Shown piece after piece: positions 50,906 to 63,200 of a stretch of 64,000 nt of DNA. The stretch lies in NCBI GenBank assembly GCA_963691705.1, contig OY829541.1:42797661-42861660 (forward strand), written 5' to 3'. This DNA comes from Viola odorata (taxonomy: Eukaryota > Streptophyta > Magnoliopsida > Malpighiales > Violaceae). Within the stretch, counting starts at the first letter, position 1. Each line of letters begins with the position of its first letter. Under the pieces are notes generated by a model. It worked only from the letters and a program-made list of their open reading frames with translations, ran no database searches and was not told the origin of the DNA. The translations under genes were made by a program, and so were the position numbers.

Positions 50906-52680
50906 TGTCTGTTTAGTGTTGTGATAGGTCACGCCCCCACATACACCTTGTCATTTAAAAAGTTGTGATTGGTCACGTCCCCACATCTTGTCTGTTTAGT
51001 GTTGTGATAGGTCACGTCCCCACATCTTGTCTGTGTAGTGTTGTGATAGGTCACGTCCCCACATCTTGTCTGTGTAGTGTTGTGATAGGTCACGCCCCCA
51101 CATACACCTTGTCATTTAAAAAGTTGTGATTGGTCACGTCCCCACATCTTGTCTGTTTAGTGTTGTGATAGGTCACGCCCCTACATACACCTTGTCATTT
51201 TAAAAGTTGTGATTGGTCACGTCCCCACATCTTGTCTGTTTAGTGTTGTGATAGGTCACGTCCCCACATACACCTTGTCATTTAAAAAGTTGTGATTGGT
51301 CACGTCCCCACATCTTGTCTGTTTAGTGTTGTGATAGGTCACGCCCCCACATACACCTTGTCATTTTAAAAGTTGTGATTGGTCACGTCCCCACATCTTG
51401 TCTGTTTAGTCTTGTGATAGGTCACGCCCCCACATACACCTTGTCATTTTAAAAGTTGTGATTGGTCACGTCCCCATATCTTGTCTGTGTAGTGTTGTGA
51501 TAGGTCACGTCCCCACATACACCTTGTCATTTTAAAAGTTGTGATTGGTCACGTCCCCACATCTTGTCTGTTTAGTGTTATGATAGGTCACGTCCCCACA
51601 TATACCTTGTCATTTTAAAAGTTGTGATTGGTCACGTCCCCACATCTTGTCTGTGTAGTGTTGTGATAGGTCACGTCCCCACATACACCTTGTCATTTAA
51701 AAAGTTGTGATTGGTCACGTCCCCACATCTTGTCTGTGTAGTGTTGTGATAGGTCACGTCCCCACATACACCTTGTCATTTAAAAAGTTGTGATTGGTCA
51801 CGTCCCCACATCTTGTCTGTTTAGTGTTGTGATAGGTCACGCCCCCACATACACCTTGTCATTTAAAAAGTTGTGATTGGTCACGTCCCCACATCTTGTC
51901 TGTGTAGTGTTGTGATTGGTCACGTCCCCACATCTTGTCTGTTTAGTGTTGTGATAGGTCACGTCCCCACATACACCTTGGCATTTAAAAAGTTGCCCAC
52001 ATCTTGTCTGTGTAGTGTTGTGATAGGTCACGTCCCCACATCTTGTCTGTGTAGTGTTGTGATAGGTCACGTCCCCACATACACCTTGTCATTTAAAAAG
52101 TTGTGATTGGTCACGTCCCCACATCTTGTCTGTTTAGTGTTGTGACAGGTCACGTCCCCACATACACCATGTCATTTAAAAAGTTGTGATTGGTCACGTC
52201 CCCACATCTTGTCTGTTTAGTGTTGTGATAGGTCACGCCCCCACATACACCTTGTCATTTTAAAAGTTGTGATTGGTCACGTCCCCATATCTTGTCTTTT
52301 TAGTGTTGTGATAGGTCACGTCCCCACATACACCTTGTCATTTAAAAAGTTGTGATTGGTCACGTCCCCACATCTTGTCTGTGTAGTGTTGTGATTGGTC
52401 ACGTCCCCACATCTTGTCTGTTTAGTGTTGTGATAGGTCACGTCCCCACATACACCTTGGCATTTAAAAAGTTGCCCACATCTTGTCTGTGTAGTGTTGT
52501 GATAGGTCACGTCCCCACATCTTGTCTGTGTAGTGTTGTGATAGGTCACGTCCCCACATCTTGTCTGTGTAGTGTTGTGATAGGTCACGCCCCCACATAC
52601 ACCTTGTCATTTAAAAAGTTGTGATTGGTCACGTCCCCACATCTTGTCTGTTTAGTGTTGTGATAGGTCACGCCCCCACA

Positions 52681-52800
52681 TACACCTTGTCATTTGAAAA
52701 GTTGTGATTGGTCACGTCCCCACATCTTGTCTGTGTAGTGTTGTGATAGGTCACGTCCCCACATACACCTTGTCATTTGAAAAGTTGTGATTGGTCACGT
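52681..52800 (+). repeat. Single-dimer (83-bp) duplication marked by TTTGAAAA
   Basis: The rare A variant CATTTGAAAAG, which destroys the TTTAAA hexamer, occurs in two consecutive A monomers 83 bp apart (about 52695 and 52778). It occurs once more near 54478. This is direct evidence of gain of one dimer. All other A monomers I read keep TTTAAA. Confidence 0.8.
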
Positions 52801-55716
52801 CCCCACATCTTGTCTGTGTAGTGTTGTGATAGGTCACGTCCCCACATCTTGTCTGTGTAGTGTTGTGATAGGTCACGCCCCCACATACACCTTGTCATTT
52901 AAAAAGTTGTGATTGGTCACGTCCCCACATCTTGTCTGTTTAGTGTTGTGATAGGTCACGCCCCTACATACACCTTGTCATTTTAAAAGTTGTGATTGGT
53001 CACGTCCCCACATCTTGTCTGTTTAGTGTTGTGATAGGTCACGTCCCCACATACACCTTGTCATTTAAAAAGTTGTGATTGGTCACGTCCCCACATCTTG
53101 TCTGTTTAGTGTTGTGATAGGTCACGCCCCCACATACACCTTGTCATTTTAAAAGTTGTGATTGGTCACGTCCCCACATCTTGTCTGTTTAGTGTTGTGA
53201 TAGGTCACGCCCCCACATACACCTTGTCATTTTAAAAGTTGTGATTGGTCACGTCCCCATATCTTGTCTGTGTAGTGTTGTGATAGGTCACGTCCCCACA
53301 TACACCTTGTCATTTTAAAAGTTGTGATTGGTCACGTCCCCACATCTTGTCTGTTTAGTGTTATGATAGGTCACGTCCCCACATATACCTTGTCATTTTA
53401 AAAGTTGTGATTGGTCACGTCCCCACATCTTGTCTGTGTAGTGTTGTGATAGGTCACGTCCCCACATACACCTTGTCATTTAAAAAGTTGTGATTGGTCA
53501 CGTCCCCACATCTTGTCTGTGTAGTGTTGTGATAGGTCACGTCCCCACATACACCTTGTCATTTAAAAAGTTGTGATTGGTCACGTCCCCACATCTTGTC
53601 TGTTTAGTGTTGTGATAGGTCACGCCCCCACATACACCTTGTCATTTAAAAAGTTGTGATTGGTCACGTCCCCACATCTTGTCTGTGTAGTGTTGTGATT
53701 GGTCACGTCCCCACATCTTGTCTGTTTAGTGTTGTGATAGGTCACGTCCCCACATACACCTTGGCATTTAAAAAGTTGCCCACATCTTGTCTGTGTAGTG
53801 TTGTGATAGGTCACGTCCCCACATCTTGTCTGTGTAGTGTTGTGATAGGTCACGTCCCCACATACACCTTGTCATTTAAAAAGTTGTGATTGGTCACGTC
53901 CCCACATCTTGTCTGTTTAGTGTTGTGACAGGTCACGTCCCCACATACACCATGTCATTTAAAAAGTTGTGATTGGTCACGTCCCCACATCTTGTCTGTT
54001 TAGTGTTGTGATAGGTCACGCCCCCACATACACCTTGTCATTTTAAAAGTTGTGATTGGTCACGTCCCCATATCTTGTCTTTTTAGTGTTGTGATAGGTC
54101 ACGTCCCCACATACACCTTGTCATTTAAAAAGTTGTGATTGGTCACGTCCCCACATCTTGTCTGTGTAGTGTTGTGATTGGTCACGTCCCCACATCTTGT
54201 CTGTTTAGTGTTGTGATAGGTCACGTCCCCACATACACCTTGGCATTTAAAAAGTTGCCCACATCTTGTCTGTGTAGTGTTGTGATAGGTCACGTCCCCA
54301 CATCTTGTCTGTGTAGTGTTGTGATAGGTCACGTCCCCACATCTTGTCTGTGTAGTGTTGTGATAGGTCACGCCCCCACATACACCTTGTCATTTAAAAA
54401 GTTGTGATTGGTCACGTCCCCACATCTTGTCTGTTTAGTGTTGTGATAGGTCACGCCCCCACATACACCTTGTCATTTGAAAAGTTGTGATTGGTCACGT
54501 CCCCACATCTTGTCTGTTTAGTGTTGTGATAGGTCACGCCCCCACATACACCTTGTCATTTAAAAAGTTGTGATTGGTCACGTCCCCACATCTTGTCTGT
54601 GTAGTGTTGTGATTGGTCACGTCCCCACATCTTGTCTGTTTAGTGTTGTGATAGGTCACGTCCCCACATACACCTTGGCATTTAAAAAGTTGCCCACATC
54701 TTGTCTGTGTAGTGTTGTGATAGGTCACGTCCCCACATCTTGTCTGTGTAGTGTTGTGATAGGTCACGTCCCCACATACACCTTGTCATTTAAAAAGTTG
54801 TGATTGGTCACGTCCCCACATCTTGTCTGTTTAGTGTTGTGACAGGTCACGTCCCCACATACACCATGTCATTTAAAAAGTTGTGATTGGTCACGTCCCC
54901 ACATCTTGTCTGTTTAGTGTTGTGATAGGTCACGCCCCCACATACACCTTGTCATTTTAAAAGTTGTGATTGGTCACGTCCCCATATCTTGTCTTTTTAG
55001 TGTTGTGATAGGTCACGTCCCCACATACACCTTGTCCTTTAAAAAGTTGTGATTGGTCACGTCCCCACATCTTGTCTGTGTAGTGTTGTGATTGGTCACG
55101 TCCCCACATCTTGTCTGTTTAGTGTTGTGATAGGTCACGTCCCCACATACACCTTGGCATTTAAAAAGTTGCCCACATCTTGTCTGTGTAGTGTTGTGAT
55201 AGGTCACGTCCCCACATCTTGTCTGTGTAGTGTTGTGATAGGTCACGTCCCCACATCTTGTCTGTGTAGTGTTGTGATAGGTCACGCCCCCACATACACC
55301 TTGTCATTTAAAAAGTTGTGATTGGTCACGTCCCCACATCTTGTCTGTTTAGTGTTGTGATAGGTCACGCCCCCACATACACCTTGTCATTTTAAAAGTT
55401 GTGATTGGTCACGTCCCCACATCTTGTCTGTTTAGTGTTGTGATAGGTCACGCCCCCACATACACCTTGTCATTTAAAAAGTTGTGATTGGTCACGTCCC
55501 CACATCTTGTCTGTTTAGTGTTGTGATAGGTCACGTCCCCACATCTTGTCTGTGTAGTGTTGTGATAGGTGACGTCCCCACATCTTGTCTGTGTAGTGTT
55601 GTGATAGGTCACGCCCCCACATACACCTTGTCATTTAAAAAGTTGTGATTGGTCACGTCCCCACATCTTGTCTGTTTAGTGTTGTGATAGGTCACGCCCC
55701 CACATACACCTTGTCA

Positions 55717-58700
55717 TTTTAAAAGTTGTGATTGGTCACGTCCCCACATCTTGTCTGTTTAGTGTTGTGATAGGTCACGTCCCCACATACACCTTGTCAT
55801 TTAAAAAGTTGTGATTGGTCACGTCCCCACATCTTGTCTGTTTAGTGTTGTGATAGGTCACGCCCCCACATACACCTTGTCATTTTAAAAGTTGTGATTG
55901 GTCACGTCCCCACATCTTGTCTGTTTAGTGTTGTGATAGGTCACGCCCCCACATACACCTTGTCATTTTAAAAGTTGTGATTGGTCACGTCCCCATATCT
56001 TGTCTGTGTAGTGTTGTGATAGGTCACGTCCCCACATACACCTTGTCATTTTAAAAGTTGTGATTGGTCACGTCCCCACATCTTGTCTGTTTAGTGTTAT
56101 GATAGGTCACGTCCCCACATATACCTTGTCATTTTAAAAGTTGTGATTGGTCACGTCCCCACATCTTGTCTGTGTAGTGTTGTGATAGGTCACGTCCCCA
56201 CATACACCTTGTCATTTAAAAAGTTGTGATTGGTCACGTCCCCACATCTTGTCTGTGTAGTGTTGTGATAGGTCACGTCCCCACATACACCTTGTCATTT
56301 AAAAAGTTGTGATTGGTCACGTCCCCACATCTTGTCTGTTTAGTGTTGTGATAGGTCACGCCCCCACATACACCTTGTCATTTAAAAAGTTGTGATTGGT
56401 CACGTCCCCACATCTTGTCTGTGTAGTGTTGTGATTGGTCACGTCCCCACATCTTGTCTGTTTAGTGTTGTGATAGGTCACGTCCCCACATACACCTTGG
56501 CATTTAAAAAGTTGCCCACATCTTCTCTGTGTAGTGTTGTGATAGGTCACGTCCCCACATACACCTTGTCATTTAAAAAGTTTTGATTGGTCACGTCCCC
56601 ACATCTTGTCTGTTTAGTGTTGTGACAGGTCACGTCCCCACATACACCATGTCATTTAAAAAGTTGTGATTGGTCACGTCCCCACATCTTGTCTGTTTAG
56701 TGTTGTGATAGGTCACGCCCCCACATACACCTTGTCATTTTAAAAGTTGTGATTGGTCACGTCCCCATATCTTGTCTTTTTAGTGTTGTGATAGGTAACG
56801 TCCCCACATACACCTTGTCATTTAAAAAGTTGTGATTGGTCACGTCCCCACATCTTGTCTGTGTAGTGTTGTGATTGGTCACGTCCCCACATCTTGTCTG
56901 TTTAGTGTTGTGGTAGGTCACGTCCCCACATACACCTTGGCATTTAAAAAGTTGCCCACATCTTGTCTGTGTAGTGTTGTGATAGGTCACGTCCCCACAT
57001 CTTGTCTGTGTAGTGTTGTGATAGGTCACGTCCCCACATCTTGTCTGTGTAGTGTTGTGATAGGTCACGCCCCCACATACACCTTGTCATTTAAAAAGTT
57101 GTGATTGGTCACGTCCCCACATCTTGTCTGTTTAGTGTTGTGATAGGTCACGCCCCCACATACACCTTGTCATTTTAAAAGTTGTGATTGGTCACGTCCC
57201 CACATCTTGTCTGTTTAGTGTTGTGATAGGTCACGCCCCCACATACACCTTGTCATTTAAAAAGTTGTGATTGGTCACGTCCCCACATCTTGTCTGTGTA
57301 GTGTTGTGATTGGTCACGTCCCCACATCTTGTCTGTTTAGTGTTGTGATAGGTCACGTCCCCACATACACCTTGGCATTTAAAAAGTTGCCCACATCTTG
57401 TCTGTGTAGTGTTGTGATAGGTCACGTCCCCACATCTTGTCTGTGTAGTGTTGTGATAGGTCACGTCCCCACATACACCTTGTCATTTAAAAAGTTGTGA
57501 TTGGTCACGTCCCCACATCTTGTCTGTTTAGTGTTGTGACAGGTCACGTCCCCACATACACCATGTCATTTAAAAAGTTGTGATTGGTCACGTCCCCACA
57601 TCTTGTCTGTTTAGTGTTGTGATAGGTCACGCCCCCACATACACCTTGTCATTTTAAAAGTTGTGATTGGTCACGTCCCCATATCTTGTCTTTTTAGTGT
57701 TGTGATAGGTCACGTCCCCACATACACCTTGTCCTTTAAAAAGTTGTGATTGGTCACGTCCCCACATCTTGTCTGTGTAGTGTTGTGATTGGTCACGTCC
57801 CCACATCTTGTCTGTTTAGTGTTGTGATAGGTCACGCCCCCACATACACCTTGTCATTTAAAAAGTTGTGATTGGTCACGTCCCCACATCTTGTCTGTGT
57901 AGTGTTGTGATTGGTCACGTCCCCACATCTTGTCTGTTTAGTGTTGTGATAGGTCACGTCCCCACATACACCTTGGCATTTAAAAAGTTGCCCACATCTT
58001 GTCTGTGTAGTGTTGTGATAGGTCACGTCCCCACATCTTGTCTGTGTAGTGTTGTGATAGGTCACGTCCCCACATACACCTTGTCATTTAAAAAGTTGTG
58101 ATTGGTCACGTCCCCACATCTTGTCTGTTTAGTGTTGTGATAGGTCACGTCCCCACATACACCTTGTCATTTAAAAAGTTGTGATTGGTCACGTCCCCAC
58201 ATCTTGTCTGTTTAGTGTTGTGATAGGTCACGCCCCCACATACACCTTGTCATTTTAAAAGTTGTGATTGGTCACGTCCCCACATCTTGTCTGTTTAGTG
58301 TTGTGATAGGTCACGCCCCCACATACACCTTGTCATTTTAAAAGTTGTGATTGGTCACGTCCCCATATCTTGTCTGTGTAGTGTTGTGATAGGTCACGTC
58401 CCCACATACACCTTGTCATTTTAAAAGTTGTGATTGGTCACGTCCCCACATCTTGTCTGTTTAGTGTTATGATAGGTCACGTCCCCACATATACCTTGTC
58501 ATTTTAAAAGTTGTGATTGGTCACGTCCCCACATCTTGTCTGTGTAGTGTTGTGATAGGTCACGTCCCCACATACACCTTGTCATTTAAAAAGTTGTGAT
58601 TGGTCACGTCCCCACATCTTGTCTGTGTAGTGTTGTGATAGGTCACGTCCCCACATACACCTTGTCATTTAAAAAGTTGTGATTGGTCACGTCCCCACAT

Positions 58701-60200
58701 CTTGTCTGTTTAGTGTTGTGATAGGTCACGCCCCCACATACACCTTGTCATTTAAAAAGTTGTGATTGGTCACGTCCCCACATCTTGTCTGTGTAGTGTT
58801 GTGATTGGTCACGTCCCCACATCTTGTCTGTTTAGTGTTGTGATAGGTCACGTCCCCACATACACCTTGGCATTTAAAAAGTTGCCCACATCTTCTCTGT
58901 GTAGTGTTGTGATAGGTCACGTCCCCACATACACCTTGTCATTTAAAAAGTTGTGATTGGTCACGTCCCCACATCTTGTCTGTTTAGTGTTGTGACAGGT
59001 CACGTCCCCACATACACCATGTCATTTAAAAAGTTGTGATTGGTCACGTCCCCACATCTTGTCTGTTTAGTGTTGTGATAGGTCACGCCCCCACATACAC
59101 CTTGTCATTTTAAAAGTTGTGATTGGTCACGTCCCCATATCTTGTCTTTTTAGTGTTGTGATAGGTAACGTCCCCACATACACCTTGTCATTTAAAAAGT
59201 TGTGATTGGTCACGTCCCCACATCTTGTCTGTGTAGTGTTGTGATTGGTCACGTCCCCACATCTTGTCTGTTTAGTGTTGTGGTAGGTCACGTCCCCACA
59301 TACACCTTGGCATTTAAAAAGTTGCCCACATCTTGTCTGTGTAGTGTTGTGATAGGTCACGTCCCCACATCTTGTCTGTGTAGTGTTGTGATAGGTCACG
59401 TCCCCACATCTTGTCTGTGTAGTGTTGTGATAGGTCACGCCCCCACATACACCTTGTCATTTAAAAAGTTGTGATTGGTCACGTCCCCACATCTTGTCTG
59501 TTTAGTGTTGTGATAGGTCACGCCCCCACATACACCTTGTCATTTTAAAAGTTGTGATTGGTCACGTCCCCACATCTTGTCTGTTTAGTGTTGTGATAGG
59601 TCACGCCCCCACATACACCTTGTCATTTAAAAAGTTGTGATTGTTCACGTCCCCACATCTTGTCTGTGTAGTGTTGTGATTGGTCACGTCCCCACATCTT
59701 GTCTGTTTAGTGTTGTGATAGGTCACGTCCCCACATACACCTTGGCATTTAAAAAGTTGCCCACATCTTGTCTGTGTAGTGTTGTGATAGGTCACGTCCC
59801 CACATCTTGTCTGTGTAGTGTTGTGATAGGTCACGTCCCCACATACACCTTGTCATTTAAAAAGTTGTGATTGGTCACGTCCCCACATCTTGTCTGTTTA
59901 GTGTTGTGACAGGTCACGTCCCCACATACACCATGTCATTTAAAAAGTTGTGATTGGTCACGTCCCCACATCTTGTCTGTTTAGTGTTGTGATAGGTCAC
60001 GCCCCCACATACACCTTGTCATTTTAAAAGTTGTGATTGGTCACGTCCCCATATCTTGTCTTTTTAGTGTTGTGATAGGTCACGTCCCCACATACACCTT
60101 GTCCTTTAAAAAGTTGTGATTGGTCACGTCCCCACATCTTGTCTGTGTAGTGTTGTGATTGGTCACGTCCCCACATCTTGTCTGTTTAGTGTTGTGATAG
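55717..60200 (+). repeat. 2370-bp tandem duplication
   Basis: Copy 1 is 55717-58086 and copy 2 starts at 58087, with homology to about 60200. Private variants at exactly 2370 bp: TCTTCTCTGTG (56521, 58891), GGTAACG (56796, 59166), TGTGGTAGG (56911, 59281) and TGTCCTTTAAA (57733, 60103). Copy 1 alone has AAGTTTTGATT near 56580; copy 2 alone has GATTGTTCACG near 59643. TGTGGTAGG also occurs at 63371, linking that module to this family. Confidence 0.88.
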
Positions 60201-63200
60201 GTCACGTCCCCACATACACCTTGGCATTTAAAAAGTTGCCCACATCTTGTCTGTGTAGTGTTGTGATAGGTCACGTCCCCACATCTTGTCTGTGTAGTGT
60301 TGTGATAGGTCACGTCCCCACATCTTGTCTGTGTAGTGTTGTGATAGGTCACGCCCCCACATACACCTTGTCATTTAAAAAGTTGTGATTGGTCACGTCC
60401 CCACATCTTGTCTGTTTAGTGTTGTGATAGGTCACGCCCCCACATACACCTTGTCATTTTAAAAGTTGTGATTGGTCACGTCCCCACATCTTGTCTGTTT
60501 AGTGTTGTGATAGGTCACGCCCCCACATACACCTTGTCATTTAAAAAGTTGTGATTGGTCACGTCCCCACATCTTGTCTGTGTAGTGTTGTGATTGGTCA
60601 CGTCCCCACATCTTGTCTGTTTAGTGTTGTGATAGGTCACGTCCCCACATACACCTTGGCATTTAAAAAGTTGCCCACATCTTGTCTGTGTAGTGTTGTG
60701 ATAGGTCACGTCCCCACATCTTGTCTGTGTAGTGTTGTGATAGGTCACGTCCCCACATACACCTTGTCATTTAAAAAGTTGTGATTGGTCACGTCCCCAC
60801 ATCTTGTCTGTTTAGTGTTGTGACAGGTCACGTCCCCACATACACCATGTCATTTAAAAAGTTGTGATTGGTCACGTCCCCACATCTTGTCTGTTTAGTG
60901 TTGTGATAGGTCACGCCCCCACATACACCTTGTCATTTTAAAAGTTGTGATTGGTCACGTCCCAATATCTTGTCTTTTTAGTGTTGTGATAGGTCACGTC
61001 CCCACATACACCTTGTCCTTTAAAAAGTTGTGATTGGTCACGTCCCCACATCTTGTCTGTGTAGTGTTGTGATTGGTCACGTCCCCACATCTTGTCTGTT
61101 TAGTGTTGTGATAGGTCACGTCCCCACATACACCTTGGCATTTAAAAAGTTGCCCACATCTTGTCTGTGTAGTGTTGTGATAGGTCACGTCCCCACATCT
61201 TGTCTGTGTAGTGTTGTGATAGGTCACGTCCCCACATCTTGTCTGTGTAGTGTTGTGATAGGTCACGCCCCCACATACACCTTGTCATTTAAAAAGTTGT
61301 GATTGGTCACGTCCCCACATCTTGTCTGTTTAGTGTTGTGATAGGTCACGCCCCCACATACACCTTGTCATTTTAAAAGTTGTGATTGGTCACGTCCCCA
61401 CATCTTGTCTGTTTAGTGTTGTGATAGGTCACGCCCCCACATACACCTTGTCATTTAAAAAGTTGTGATTGGTCACGTCCCCACATCTTGTCTGTTTAGT
61501 GTTGTGATAGGTCACGTCCCCACATCTTGTCTGTGTAGTGTTGTGATAGGTCACGTCCCCACATCTTGTCTGTGTAGTGTTGTGATAGGTCACGCCCCCA
61601 CATACACCTTGTCATTTAAAAAGTTGTGATTGGTCACGTCCCCACATCTTGTCTGTTTAGTGTTGTGATAGGTCACGCCCCCACATACACCTTGTCATTT
61701 TAAAAGTTGTGATTGGTCACGTCCCCACATCTTGTCTGTTTAGTGTTGTGATAGGTCACGTCCCCACATACACCTTGTCATTTAAAAAGTTGTGATTGGT
61801 CACGTCCCCACATCTTGTCTGTTTAGTGTTGTGATAGGTCACGCCCCCACATACACCTTGTCATTTTAAAAGTTGTGATTGGTCACGTCCCCACATCTTG
61901 TCTGTTTAGTGTTGTGATAGGTCACGCCCCCACATACACCTTGTCATTTTAAAAGTTGTGATTGGTCACGTCCCCATATCTTGTCTGTGTAGTGTTGTGA
62001 TAGGTCACGTCCCCACATACACCTTGTCATTTTAAAAGTTGTGATTGGTCACGTCCCCACATCTTGTCTGTTTAGTGTTATGATAGGTCACGTCCCCACA
62101 TATACCTTGTCATTTTAAAAGTTGTGATTGGTCACGTCCCCACATCTTGTCTGTGTAGTGTTGTGATAGGTCACGTCCCCACATACACCTTGTCATTTAA
62201 AAAGTTGTGATTGGTCACGTCCCCACATCTTGTCTGTGTAGTGTTGTGATAGGTCACGTCCCCACATACACCTTGTCATTTAAAAAGTTGTGATTGGTCA
62301 CGTCCCCACATCTTGTCTGTTTAGTGTTGTGATAGGTCACGCCCCCACATACACCTTGTCATTTAAAAAGTTGTGATTGGTCACGTCCCCACATCTTGTC
62401 TGTGTAGTGTTGTGATTGGTCACGTCCCCACATCTTGTCTGTTTAGTGTTGTGATAGGTCACGTCCCCACATACACCTTGCCATTTAAAAAGTTGCCCAC
62501 ATCTTGTCTGTGTAGTGTTGTGATAGGTCACGTCCCCACATCTTGTCTGTGTAGTGTTGTGATAGGTCACGTCCCCACATACACCTTGTCATTTAAAAAG
62601 TTGTGATTGGTCACGTCCCCACATCTTGTCTGTGTAGTGTTGTGATAGGTCACGTCCCCACATACACCTTGTCATTTAAAAAGTTGTGATTGGTCACGTC
62701 CCCACATCTTGTCTGTGTAGTGTTGTGATAGGTCACGTCCCCACATACACCTTGTCATTTAAAAAGTTGTGATTGGTCACGTCCCCACATCTTGTCTGTT
62801 TAGTGTTGTGATAGGTCACGCCCCCACATACACCTTGTCATTTAAAAAGTTGTGATTGGTCACGTCCCCACATCTTGTCTGTGTAGTGTTGTGATTGGTC
62901 ACGTCCCCACATCTTGTCTGTTTAGTGTTGTGATAGGTCACGTCCCCACATACACCTTGGCATTTAAAAAGTTGCCCACATCTTGTCTGTGTAGTGTTGT
63001 GATAGGTCACGTCCCCACATACACCTTGTCATTTAAAAAGTTGTGATTGGTCACGTCCCCACATCTTGTCTGTTTAGTGTTGTGACAGGTCACGTCCCCA
63101 CATACACCATGTCATTTAAAAAGTTGTGATTGGTCACGTCCCCACATCTTGTCTGTTTAGTGTTGTGATAGGTCACGCCCCCACATACACCTTGTCATTT

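Larger units (their letters stand above)
49850..62633 (+). repeat. Block pair at 10500-bp offset
   Basis: About 49850-52133 corresponds to 60350-62633 (modules at 50015 and 60515, 50494 and 60994, 51837 and 62337; the three-B run at 51001 and 61501). A third copy sits at 54534-56550, 4519 bp after the first. Differences include CCCCTACATAC at 51182 (also at 52965, from a 1783-bp duplication) against the ordinary sequence at 61682, GATTTGTCAC only in the first copy, and CCCAATATC near 60964 only in the last. Confidence 0.83.

Noticed and set aside
55561..55580. CRE-like GACGTC site at GGTGACGTCCCC
   Set aside because: It is a single C-to-G change in one monomer (near 55571); one occurrence in an array of about 1500 monomers is best read as random mutation or a sequencing error.
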